This document shows positions 16,423 to 48,070 of a DNA stretch of 64,000 bases, piece after piece. The stretch comes from Mesostigma viride (taxonomy: Eukaryota; Streptophyta; Mesostigmatophyceae; Mesostigmatales; Mesostigmataceae): assembly GCA_009746045.1 (NCBI GenBank), contig RPFO01000595.1, positions 1,130,021 through 1,194,020 on the forward strand, written 5' to 3'. Both the position numbers and the translations under genes were made by a program. The notes below the pieces were generated by a model, which saw only the letters and a list, made by a program, of their open reading frames with translations, ran no database searches and was not told where the DNA came from. Every line of letters begins with the position of its first letter. The first letter of the stretch is position 1.

Positions 16423-16545
16423 ATTCATCATCCTGAACGACTCGAACACGCGGACAAGATAACGGCAGGCTCGAGCTACCATGGTCCGGATTCTCCCGTT
16501 TTCTGGCCTGCGCTGGTTGTCTCCTTGATACAGCTGGAAAGAAGT
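16423..16545 (+). repeat. Dispersed repeat, inverted match at 38400-38520
   Basis: gaacgactcgaacacg, ataacggcaggctcgagc, taccatggtccggattc and cctgcgctggttgtctcctt all recur as reverse complement at 38412-38515. No coding capacity seen. It may be part of an unrecognised transposon. Confidence 0.75.
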
Positions 16546-16938
16546 ACCTAGAACATGACACAAGGCTGTGCATGAGCTGCCATCACTGGAATTGGTCACC
16601 CCGCCCCCAATCCTGGAATCTCAGCCGAGGATCAGCGCGAAAATCCCAATAAAAGATGGGAGGCATGTAGGAGTTAAAATTAATTTGAAATGCTGTACGC
16701 ACACCCCCGCTGCCAAGTCATTCGATCTCGCGAAGGTAGTGGCGCGGGGCCAGGTGCAGCGCCTGGTGCAGTACGTGGTAAGTCAATCCAAATAAAAAAG
16801 ATAATGAAGGTGCGGTTTCTGGGCTAAGTTTAGTGTTGCTTCGACTTCGCAGTTTTGAAGACTTGGGCTAGTTGTGTAAGGCAATTTTCCGTGTAGGATA
16901 TGCTGCCCATGTCCACAAGGAGGACTGTACCTCGGCAT

Positions 16939-17475
16939 GCCACTTATCAAGGAGAAAACCAACGCTCTCAAGAAATCGGCATGCCACATATCACCAGCAC
17001 CATCAAGCAGAGGCGCCTGCTGCTAGTAGGGCACTTAGCTCGCACCAACCACTGAGGTAGAAACCTCACGCGTGGCCCCTCTGCAGGGCTGCGCCCCGCC
17101 CAGCCGGGCCAGCACCTCCTCACGTGGGCCGGGCCCAGCCAGGTTAGACGCCGCAAGGCCCGCACCTTCAAAGAGCAGCTCGTAGAGGACATGGGGTCCT
17201 AGGCCTCTCCGTGATTTGGAAAAAGATGATGGACAAGGCCAAGTGGGCCAGGTCAGAGGACAAAAAAACCCCGGCAGTGGGGAAGGAGCGTGTTTGCAAA
17301 CGCGGGAGGCATGCTAGACAAGACCCCTAGGGTCGCGAGCACCATAGATATAGAATAGGATTGTTTTGTAGATAGCATGTAGATAGCTTTTTTAGCATGT
17401 AGATAGCATGTAGACGCAGTCACGTGTCTATTAATTAATTAATTAATTAATTAATTAATTAATTAATTAATTAAT
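16939..17475 (+). pseudogene. Degenerate LINE ORF2 C-terminus with F2-type tail
   Basis: From 16981 the frame MPHITSTIKQRRLLLVGHLA resembles the 'RRLRWLGHVLRM' segment near the end of many LINE reverse transcriptases. After a stop, another frame gives RRRKARTFKEQLVEDMGS and a stop at 17202. Downstream, at 17409-17475, lies gacgcagtcacgtgtctatt followed by about a dozen TTAA units, the F2 tail. It looks like the truncated 3' end of a reverse-transcriptase-bearing LINE. No intact domain remains. Confidence 0.6.
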
Positions 17476-17509
17476 GTAGATAGCTTAGACCGGTAGGATT
17501 GCGTGTAGC

Positions 17510-17818
17510 CATCCTTCCATTGGGGTTAATGCTCCGTGACTCCCCAACGCGAGCACGGGTTTAATTAATAAAGTTGTGTAAAAGAATAGAGTCTGTAATT
17601 CGAAAAACGCTAGTAGGAGGAAAAAGTCTAATAAGATCCAACAAGCCTCCCCCGGTAGGGAAGGTGTGCACTTGCCATGGGCGCAATTGTACCAATCAGG
17701 GCCCTGCCTCCCAGACAAGTGCCTGTTATAATTAATTAATTAATTAATTAATTAATTAATTAATTAATTAAACTCGTGCTTTGTTGGGGAGTCACGGAGC
17801 ACCGAAGTGCTTTTAAGA
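17510..17818. mobile_element. Two family F1 tails facing each other
   Basis: 17517-17567 (+) reads gttaatgctccgtgactccc, caacgcgagcacgggttt, aattaat. At 17728-17818 (-) a TTAA run leads into the reverse complement of the same tail plus its cttcggtgctccgtgac segment. The minus copy has ccaacaaagcacg in place of the second stem arm. Confidence 0.72.
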
Positions 17819-18752
17819 TGTGACCGTTGAATACAATAGCCATTGAGTGCAGAAAGAGAGCCAGTAGTTGCAAACGAGAAAGGGATACTTGGTCAAAAGT
17901 CAAAACACCACCCAGTTCCCTCACGCCAGCAACCATTGACAGCAGATGCGGCCACAACTTAGCACTGCTTACAAGATACTCCACATCATCGGGCTGCCTC
18001 ACTATCAGCCAGCCTCCTTGTCACGCACACGAGCCACAGGCATAAGTACCCTAGTCCCCCGGTGTCGTTATAAGGATGGAACATCTGGTAGCCACTTGAC
18101 GCAGCAAGTCATTGAGCGGACACAATGAAACAGCACTTCCTCACTACCAGCATCTCCTTCAGGCATACTTCGATTGCCAGGGTGTGTATGGGCTTGGAGA
18201 CCACCACCAGCTGTCTGCTGTTTGCAACTTGGCAAAAAGAAAGTGCTCGCGCAGAGATTGGCTGGCATTCTTTGGCTCCACCTCCTCGTCTCTATTAGCC
18301 TCGGTTTATCATCCCGTTGCTGCGCACTGGCCACATTGCTAGGACATGATGGCTGGGCGCGCTCATGCACTTGCTGCACGGCATGGCATCAAGGGTGTGT
18401 TCTTCAGTTCATACTACTAACCTTACAACATTGGCTGATTAGACTTGCCAGGAAGCTCTGCGGTCCTCACTCTGGCATGGACTAGAACTAGTTCTACGCC
18501 ACTGGCCCACTGCTCTCCATCCATATTCACGTGCCCAAGTGCAGCTGTCGTACAGGCCTGCAGGTCTCACACAGTTACCCTTGCCCTTGATCATATCCCT
18601 ACCCTGGGGATAGCCGTGGGGAAGGCTGACGGTGCCAAAAATGCCACAACCATCAACGCAGTGTCCAAACCTGCCAAAAGATTTGCAAGATGAGCCCGCA
18701 GCTTTGCAATAACTACAGTCTCGCAAAGCAACCCCCTACTGCCAGCACGTAC

Positions 18753-21179
18753 CATGCTCTTCTTCAGCTTTGCCAGCTCAGCGCCCTGCTCGGCGATCTT
18801 GAGGTTGGCCTGTTGGAGTGCAACTGACAGGGAGGCCACATGCTCCGCCATGGAGTCTTGCAGGTGATCCCTCATGTCGCCCCGGGCCACCAGCACAATT
18901 TATTCATACAATGATTCATTAACATGCATGAAGGACAATGCCCACGGATGCCAGCGGCCACCCATCAGAGGTCATTGTAGCTCAAAGTGCCGGAATGAAG
19001 CGAAGTACATGTTCAATATATGGAGGATAGCCACAGCAGCTTGTCGATGCTGCATCGGTGCAGGGTGTCCGAACAAGTCAAGTTCGGACGAGACAGTTTA
19101 GAACAACATGGGGTTATTGCCCACTGATTATTAATGCTGAAAGGCGATAGATCTAAATTGCGACTTGGCTTGCTGCCCACAAGCAAGCCTACCAGGCGGA
19201 AGCAGCGGATGCTGAGAGGAAGCCTGACAATTGCTGCTTGGGAATGGCAGGCTGTCACCCCGCCACAATGAGGCACGGTCGGCAACTGCTCCCTCACCTG
19301 CACTTCTTGTACGTAAGACGGCCTGCTCGTCCCCTGATTGTATCAACCCCCCAGGCACCCCCCCAGCGCACCAGCCTACGGCAGCAACAGCGCAATGTCC
19401 AGCCTGCCTGCCGCCCTGGCTGCAAGGCTGTTAGTGCTGGCAAGGTGGAGGGATGGAAGGATGAAGAGACAGAAGGAGAGAGGAAAGAAAGAGATGCTGC
19501 CCAGAGGCGCAACGAAACGGATTCAACATATCCATGATGAAGGGAGGGATGGGCACCGGAGAGGAGGTGGGACAAATGGACAGGAGACTTGAGCAGATGG
19601 ATGCATGGCACAGAAATGAATGGCAGGCGCGTGGGCATACCAATGGGCAGATGGGGTTGCAGATGTGCAGCGCCCCGGGCACAGGATTAGATGGGGGGTG
19701 CAAGCATGGGTCGGATGCTGGGCATGCACCATGCCAATATGGCCGGGTAAAGCCCTTGGATGCGCTGTACCCCGCGAGATCCAGTTGGTCCTACGCGGAT
19801 GACGGTAGAACAGGAAGCGCGTGGTTCTACAATAGATAAGTAGCCCTATTGCATAGCCCATGCAACTCGGTCCACTACAGCTTTGCGCGCGAATGCAGCT
19901 GCTGCCACAGGAGCATTAGCAAAATCCCTGATTGGTTTCCCTATCCGCTTCTAGCATCTCCATAGGCCATCTCCCCTGCTTCAGGCATCCAGGCACTTGG
20001 CAGGTTACTGTAGCTGCGAAAGTGGAGATGAGAGCGAAAAGAGGTATCCTCCACACCCACCTGCTTCTGGCATCCAGGTACCGCGCAGGTCACTATAGTT
20101 ACAGGAGTGCGAGCCACAGTGAGTATGAAAGGTATCCTCCACACCCACCTGCTTCTGGCATCCGGGTACCGCGCAGGTCATCATGGCACGGCTGCACTCG
20201 GTGTCGATGTGAGCGCGCATGGCCTCTCGTTGCACCGTTTTCCCGCAGCCTCCGTTGTGCTGGCACGCGACACCCACGCCTGGGCAGGTGTACTGCCGGT
20301 GATTCTGTTGTGTGAATGTGGATGGAAACAATGAAGGCGCACCAGCGAGCACGAGGACAGTGCTCACATGGGGGAATTAAACAAAGTTGAGAAAAAACTG
20401 CCACGAGCCTCCTGTGTGTAAGCGCAGCATTAAAATTAATGCTTGCTAATGCAAACGATCAACTTGCAAACTTTATATACATGCAGGAAAATATAGAGGT
20501 TCCCTCACGGTCCTGTGCCTAGCGGTTTGTGAAGTCGTGATAACAACTACAGGAAAAGACTATAGGAAAGAATGCCCGGTGCGCCATGGCCAGGGAGAGC
20601 CAAAGCATCTGCTTGGTAACCTGCTCGTCTTGGTACTAATTGATGCTGGCGTTCCAATGCTTCCAGGGGATGATGCGTTCCCTAAGAAATAGTAACAAAC
20701 AAGCATACCTGCTCGTCTTGGTACTTGATGCTGGTGTTGCACTGGGCGCAGGGGACCGTGCGATGCAGGCATGCCTTCAAGTGCTTCGGCATATCCTCTC
20801 GCATTACCATCGCCATGCATCCACTGTTGCGGCAAGGCTCGATAGTTTTACCACAAGAGGACACGTGGCTTTGCAGCTTTCCGAGGGTCACAATCGCTGG
20901 GCATCCGCGCGCTGCATTGTCGCATGTGATTTCAAAGTCATCCAGCTGGTTCCTCAATAGCCTGTGAGCTGGTTTAACCGCGCTCACGGCCAGTGGCTGC
21001 CTACAGGTAGGGCAATTCTTGTCCCCCGGTCGTCCCAGCCAGCTTGTCAAGCACTCCCGACAGGCAAGGTGCTCGCATGGTCCCTCCACGGGATTCTGTA
21101 GCACTCCCGTGCAGATTATGCAGACCATGTCGTCAGGAACTGGCCGAGGTTTCATAACGCGGGCAGGGTCGATAGCCAT
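18753..21179 (-). pseudogene. Copy A: truncated RING/TRAF zinc-finger gene of the TRAF7-like family
   Basis: Exon 1 20709-21179 (ATG at 21179, 157 codons) encodes RING-HC (CIICTGVL...CEHLACREC...CPTC) and TRAF fingers such as C-x6-C-x11-H-x3-C. Exon 2 20149-20304 (52 codons) carries CQHNGGCGKTV and ends at CQKQ with donor GTGGGT. A third segment, 18753-18890, reads VARGDMRDHLQDSMAEH and ALQQANLKIAEQGAELAKL with donor GTACGT, the coiled-coil exon of its paralogues. Directly before it, where the paralogues have a splice AG, this copy has ctg, and no other AG lies within about 30 bases. I find no WD40 exons farther along this strand down to 16 kb. Exons 1 and 2 are intact, so a short product is still possible, but the missing acceptor and C-terminus point to decay. 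Closest to copy C in the window by residue matches. Confidence 0.72.
19955..20150 (-). repeat. Tandem partial copies of the 3' end of copy A exon 2
   Basis: The block cacctgcttctggcatccagg plus ...accgcgcaggtca, which is the end of exon 2 and its donor, recurs at about 20059-20095, and a poorer copy at about 19975-20010. Reads as a local duplication of an exon-intron junction. A similar duplication of exon 1's end (ctgctcgtcttggtac) is at 20622-20640. Confidence 0.75.
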
Positions 21180-22205
21180 GGTGGGCCACGCTAGGTAATA
21201 CCGGCTATGCCACCAAGAGTGCTCAGAGCCGGTGATCAATGCATGTCGCAAACGAGTGCCGAGGCGATACTAATGTAGTCAATCCGCACTACTAATGGCG
21301 CGCATGAACCGACGGTCGACAAACGCTACACGACGTAAATTAAGGCGGCAGTGCAAAGAACTAAGCTGTTGGCACGAACTGATGGGCACACTTCCCCACA
21401 ATATTGTTGCTGGCGTATCCAGTTGCAAGCAGGCCTAGACCGCACAGGAGCACGGCTTGCTCGCTAATTTGGCAGTGAAAATAACTCACATTAACGGTCG
21501 GCAAAATTTTCGCGTGGGCGCGTGGCATGGGTGGTGGCGTCGACTATTCTGACTATTTACTAATAAGAACTTGTAAACAGTGTATAATGGACTCGATTAC
21601 AATTTAAATAGTGGATAATGGACATGAAAAGGTGGTGACATCATTATGAATGGACATGGAGACTCATGAGGTGCAAGCTTATAAAATAGATTCGCAACTC
21701 TACCATGACTCTGTTAGCGTACTTACTTCAGAATTCTGAGGTGTACAGTGTTCTGATTTGTACTGTACCTGAAAGTGCCACCTGGCGGATAGACCACAGT
21801 ATGTAGGCTATGTATCGATAGGACTCATAGGCTTCGATACTCGATAGGTCTCGTCGTCTCGTCGTAGCTTGGGTTTTTCCCGGGGTTCGCCAGCTGTGAC
21901 TGTGGGCTGCGGCCAGTTTCTGGGTGGCAATGTTTTGACCTTCCTACTGTAGTTTCAACGCAACAGCTTCGGACCTTAGCCTTTTTCTGACGTTGTGGTA
22001 TATTCAGTACGCAAAGGCGACGCAGCATGATTATGCCTGGGCGGAACAGCGCGCCAGCCTTGTGAAAGATATCGCAAAATTACTGGGTTGTGTCGCGGTT
22101 TTCCATTTCGCAATCGACCGGTACGGTGCTGTAACGTCTCGCGCTATCCTTAACCTTGACGACGACGACGCCGCCGCCGCCGACGACATATATCTACCGT
22201 GCACC
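21180..22205. promoter_or_regulatory. Shared 1.0-kb upstream region of divergent copies A and B
   Basis: The start codons of A (minus) and B (plus) face away from each other with 1,026 bp between. Any promoter elements for both must lie here or in 5' exons. The plus-strand frame of B is open upstream to 21993, but the start at 22206 is preferred because it aligns with the MAxDPARV starts of the other copies. No specific motif can be named. Confidence 0.45.
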
Positions 22206-26749
<4,544 letters not shown>

Positions 26750-27483
26750 GCAGGAATAGAGGTTTACCATCGCTGAGGACATCAGCGGACGCCCACCGTG
26801 CTGGGACGCGCCTTTTAGAAGCCTGGATCCCATCCATCTCAACTACTGCCTATGATGGCTGCATCGTCAAGCTATGGGCTGCGCGAGATGCTGGTGGACC
26901 TGGGCCAAAACAATGTGGTGTCGCATATAGCAAGGTGGCAGGACGGGTAGTCAGGGCAACTGGTGTCAAGGCACGGGTCGGTTTGCTCATCGTCCAGAAG
27001 CTGATGGAGATCGAGCGGCACTCGCACGTGATGCATATATCAGTTGACCGTGACGGGGTCGCTCAAGGACAGGCTTACGCGCTGGGATGCGCTGCATGCG
27101 ATACTTTGGCATCTTGCAAGAGTGAACCCCGAGGACTTGGGGTCCGGATTGAGGTGCTGGGGGTTACTTTGTAAAAATTGTATGACCGCAGAGACCGTGA
27201 GTGGCGCCCCAAAAGTGCGTGCAGATCATTGATGACCTCATTGTGGAAAAGAGCAATTCAGATCTACATAATATTTCTGTCTGGGTTGTACTTCCGTACG
27301 AGCCTTGAGGTAAACCTTTTTCACGAATCCGTGCTGGCCATGGTTCTTAGAACTAGTTCTAATACTGTTTACAAGCGCCATGTTAGTCTCTGTAAGAAAG
27401 CCGCCGAAAGAAATAAGCACACAAAGTCCAGGGAATATGTAGTCAAGCAAGTAGTGATGAGTAGTAGTGTAGTCAGCAAGTAG
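26750..27483 (+). other. Unassigned open stretch after copy B
   Basis: A frame of 142 codons (26746-27174) is open and includes YDGCIVKLWAARDAG, resembling the end of a WD40 repeat and the IVKLWA of copy D near 52000. The rest matches nothing I know. It may be the remains of a lost WD40 exon of copy B. No splice borders could be fixed. Confidence 0.35.
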
Positions 27484-27690
27484 TGATGAAGGAGACCACC
27501 CCCAAGCCTGTGGGGGCTCTGCGTGTGACCAAGTATGGCATTCATAGCGATTCGGGCCGCGGTGCCCACACCCCTGTAACTAGGACCTAGATAGCTTATA
27601 CCAACCATTCCATCCCATGTTCCCCTCCCACTGAGGACTTATGCTCACGTGACGCAGTCACGTGTCTATTAATAAATTAATTAATGTAGT
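27484..27690 (+). mobile_element. Family F2 retroelement 3' end, most complete copy
   Basis: Runs from gatgaaggagaccaccccca through gtaactaggacctagatag, the short CATCCCAT segment, ctgaggacttatgctcacg, the perfect 7-bp stem CACGTGA-CGCAG-TCACGTG (27646-27664) and an imperfect (TTAA)n tail. It serves here as the reference for the other F2 pieces. Confidence 0.75.
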
Positions 27691-28404
27691 CAAGCCGGTC
27701 ATTAATTAATCATTTAATTTTAAGTGAGACAACTAGTCCTGGACGCATGGCGTACCAACGTCATGGAATGACTAGAGCAGTTGTCCTGTGAGGAAAGGCG
27801 CGAAGACCGCGGATGCTGCGTGCTGTCTGTTAGAAGATCTGCACGAAGGGAGACAAGTAGGGAACAGATTTGTAAAAACACATGGAATAAATGTTTCTGG
27901 GAGGAAAGTAAAAAGAAATCGAAAGAAAAATAAGATAGAGAAGAAAGATATATAAAGAAGTGAAAAGGAGAAGAAAGAGCACATAGAGGTCATTGCTGGG
28001 GACGGTGAGGCATAGTCAATGTTGGATTTAGGGCCTGGAGTATAATTATTGTTGTAAGCACCCATTTAATGAATGAATGTCCCATTAAGTAAGTAAGTAC
28101 TTGCGTGTCATGCGCAGAGGCATGCCACCGAGTACCATGTTAATCTCATTAAAAAATAATTACACAAAAGTTAAACAAACAAAGATCGTCTGCATCATGT
28201 CCCCTTGGGGAGCCACGGATTATTAACCCTCAAATGTGGTAAGATGCCCTCGAACGTGGTATGATGCTAACCTAACGTATACTAGCCTAGGTAGCAGGGC
28301 CCTGATTGATACAATTGCGGCCACGGGGGGGGGTGCGCGCCTTTCCTACCGAGGCGGGCTTGCCTGTGCTGTATACCTCTGCATGCTGACCTTGTCCATG
28401 GCAG

Positions 28405-28571
28405 GAATTTCCATGCCACTGCCATGTGGGACGCAGGGACCGCTGTAAGAGCCGCTATGCGCCCCAAGGAGCCATATGGGTTGCTTGCCGATGTGCTGCC
28501 CCTTTGGCGAGCACATGGGCTGACTGCTGTCCTATGGTACATCCAACATATCCTCGTCCGGCCCGATGCAG
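28405..28571 (+). CDS. Candidate isolated exon, unknown gene
   Basis: Bounded by a ccatggcag acceptor and a GCAG|GTATGC donor. One frame is open throughout and reads FHATAMWDAGTAVRAAMRP, then LLADVLPLWRAHGLTAVLW. Composition looks coding, but I recognise no family and could not connect it to a neighbour. A further plus-strand frame at about 28870-28957 (VEVESEAVLARLCLDGACP) might belong with it. Confidence 0.3.
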
Positions 28572-28579
28572 GTATGCGT

Positions 28580-29728
28580 GCAGAAAAGGGCACTTATCGG
28601 TTGGTTGATCGCGCATGGCATGTGAGGGGCGGCGATGCCCAAAGTCCTCCCTTTCAATGCCCCCCAGCATCCTTCTTCGTATTCCACTTGCATGCTGTGC
28701 ATGCAGCACCAAGTGCAGCAGCAGCTTCTTTGAGTCATCAACACGATGGGATGCGCCAGACCTGGACATGGGCGAGGCAGACACACGAAAGGGGCATGCA
28801 GCCAGACAAAAAAACATTACCTTCATCAAAGAAAAATGTTCACAATCGACCAGAAAAAGGAGAGCAAAAATCGTATGATGTCAACTATGTTGAGGTGGAG
28901 AGCGAGGCAGTGCTGGCAAGGCTCTGCTTGGACGGTGCGTGCCCAAGCAGCAGCTGAAGAATCAGAAACCATGAAATTACAGGTCTGTGTGCGCCCAACC
29001 CATGGGCACGCACAACTTACAAACAGTGTTAATATAATTATCATCAAATTCCTTCAGACTGGTCGTGAGAAGCTCTAAATGGCCATGCCCGCAGCCCGCT
29101 GGTTCCTTTCAGGTGCAGTAGGAGAGAGGTACGCCCGCTTTATTAGCCAGCCAACCAGCCAGCCAGCTAGCTAGCCAGCAGGCAAGCCAATGCCGCCAAG
29201 ACTAGGGGGTTTAATAGACACGAATCCCTAAACATGCACACCAACACACACAAGACAGCTACTGGCTAAGATAAAGTCCTTGCGAATGCTGATCCCAGAA
29301 ATGCAAAGCAGGGAGAGTTGTTCTCGATAAAATTGGTTATTTCACATTTAGCACGTGCCGGAGGCCTGCATGGACAGCCACCTCTTTCAAGAGGGGAGCA
29401 CAGAAGGCAAGTTGCACTTCAATGTATACATAGTAGTACAAATATAATGCAGTCATCGCTGTAGACATCCCAAATAATAAGAAATGTGTGCAATAATCTA
29501 TATGTACACTGGACACATGTATCTTGCCAGCTGTGCACTTTCTCACCCAAAACAACCCTAAAGGCAGCTACCAAGATGCATGGGGCATAATTTACAGAAC
29601 GTTTTTCAAAGCAAGACAGAAGAATGCCAAGCAAGACTTTCCAGGCTATCTGGGGCCTATCTGGAATAAGCGAGACCTTCCTACAGGCACAAAACCAAAG
29701 CAGCTATTGGTAAGAAAAGGCCGCCCAC
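28580..29728. other. Gap between copy B side and the last recognised exon of copy C
   Basis: Contains short ccagccagccagctagct-type repeats near 29145-29190. The terminal exon of copy C should be here or just downstream of 29729 on the minus strand. I could not find the expected [VM]W...stop exon with confidence; VAVHAGLRHVLNVK at 29340-29381 (-) is a weak candidate. Confidence 0.35.
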
Positions 29729-46291
<16,563 letters not shown>

Positions 46292-48070
46292 GGCGGCACA
46301 CGATAGTCGACACCCACGTCTGCTCTATTGACCGCCGCCGTTTGGTGCGACAAGGACGTACAAGCAGCCGGAAAGGCAGCAATTAAATTAGTTCTATCAA
46401 CAAAAGCGCGACATTGGCGTAATGCACTCGGGATCAGCGAGCAGGTAGTGGAAGTGCCCTAGACCCGGGCGGGGGGTCACCCGCGCCGCCGCGCGGAGAC
46501 TAGCCGGCATTGCGGGCATTGATGGTTCATTACTTCAATAAACATGGCTAGAACATCTTGGTATAAATGGAACAAGGGACGCCGGAGTCAGCAACTCGTG
46601 TAGAAAGTCCAGGCCGACAGTACTAGGCGATTGCTGATGTAGCGGAGTCTATCACGTGCAGCTTCAAAATTCTTGACGTCGGCCACTGCGGATTGCGGCT
46701 CGTACAGTGCTGTTCATGCAAGAGCAGCCCGTGCTATAGAATATCGATGTCCCTTGCCTGCCTCGCCAGCAAAACTTAACCCTTAATTACGGCGATCACT
46801 TTTTAACGCCATGCACATTATGCATCCTCTCCATGTCAACGCAAGTATCTCGGTTTGGTGCGTGACAAGGAACAATGCCAGTCTTGAACTCTTGATTCCA
46901 GTCGGTGTTCTGCTAGCATGCTAGTACCCCGGAAATGTGGGAATATTATAAGTGGCACAAGCCCCAAACGGATTCCGTCATTCCGATGCAACACCCGATG
47001 CACTAACCCGTTCGCAGCAAGAGTGAAACTCGAAAGGAACTGACGGTATGGCGGTATGGATGGTAACATCCATATTTTTTCTCGGGCCATGGCTGACATC
47101 ATGCTCCGCCGTACGCGGGCTGATTTTGCGGTGCAGCAGGGCTATTAGGTTCCTCCCGTTAGGCGTTTCCATTGGTCTTATCGTAGTATAGAGCTTTGAC
47201 ATGGCTCTGTATATAGGTTTATAGCTGGGCGTTTGCTTTGGTTTGAGTGATTTCACTCTGCTGTAAGTATAATTATATTTTTAATCCATTTTTTTTTACG
47301 TGTATGCGCGCGTGGTGAACTGGTGTTATGGACTTGGTCCTTGTGCGATCGGCCACAGGCCCGGCCACTGGCCACTGGCCAGCGGGCAGCGATTTCGGGG
47401 AAATGGGTATATTTTATTAGCCAATTATGGACCAAAGAGGTGAGAGGGGAAATGAGTATCAGCGAATCCTAATGAAGGTGGGCACACACACGTGTGGCGG
47501 TGACGGCCAGCGGGCAGCGATTTAAGCGAAGGGTTGGCGATTCAAGAAGATGTGAATTACTTCCGTTATTTCCGTAGATATTCCCAGTTGTTGTTGTTGT
47601 TGTTCAGACCCACGCCCGTAGTTATTTTCGTAGATATTCCCAGTACCTATGCTCACGTCGTGTAATGCGACTACGGTAACCGTACTTAGGGCCCCTGTTT
47701 CGCCAAATAACGTGGCGTGCCTTCAGCGAGGCGCACGACAAACAAACATGCTGGCGAGTTCGCAACATCCACACATTACAGAGCAAAGAGAATCCCTCGA
47801 AATGTGTGGTTCGGGATTACTGTAATTGTAAGAAAATTTATAGCCCACTGGTTATGGAAGATGTCCGCAATTCCCTGGTCTCTCCGTTCGGTTGCATGCC
47901 ATTTGTAACATGACAAAAGGATAATTGTGCCGTTACGCTTGCGCTGATCTGCGCGGCAATGTCGTGTGCGTTCGATGAGTGCCGCCTTCTAATAATGTCA
48001 GCTTGGAACCATATTTGAACTGTGCATGGTCACGTTGGAATAGACGACGGTGTTACCTAGCATGGACACC
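46292..48070. promoter_or_regulatory. Shared 1.8-kb upstream region of divergent copies C and D
   Basis: Separates the ATG of C (46291, minus) from that of D (48071, plus). A 26-bp duplicate (tttcgtagatattcccagt) lies near 47565 and 47625. No exon or RNA gene was recognised. It should hold both promoters. Confidence 0.45.

Noticed and set aside
16718..16777. Possible exon reading SFDLAKVVARGQVQRLVQYV with a GTAAGT donor
   Set aside because: Good local splice signals, but only 20 codons, no recognisable family, no partner exon, and it sits in retroelement debris.
21993..22205. Upstream extension of copy B from 21993
   Set aside because: The frame is open, but the added residues have no counterpart in A, C or D, which start at the same aligned position as 22206.
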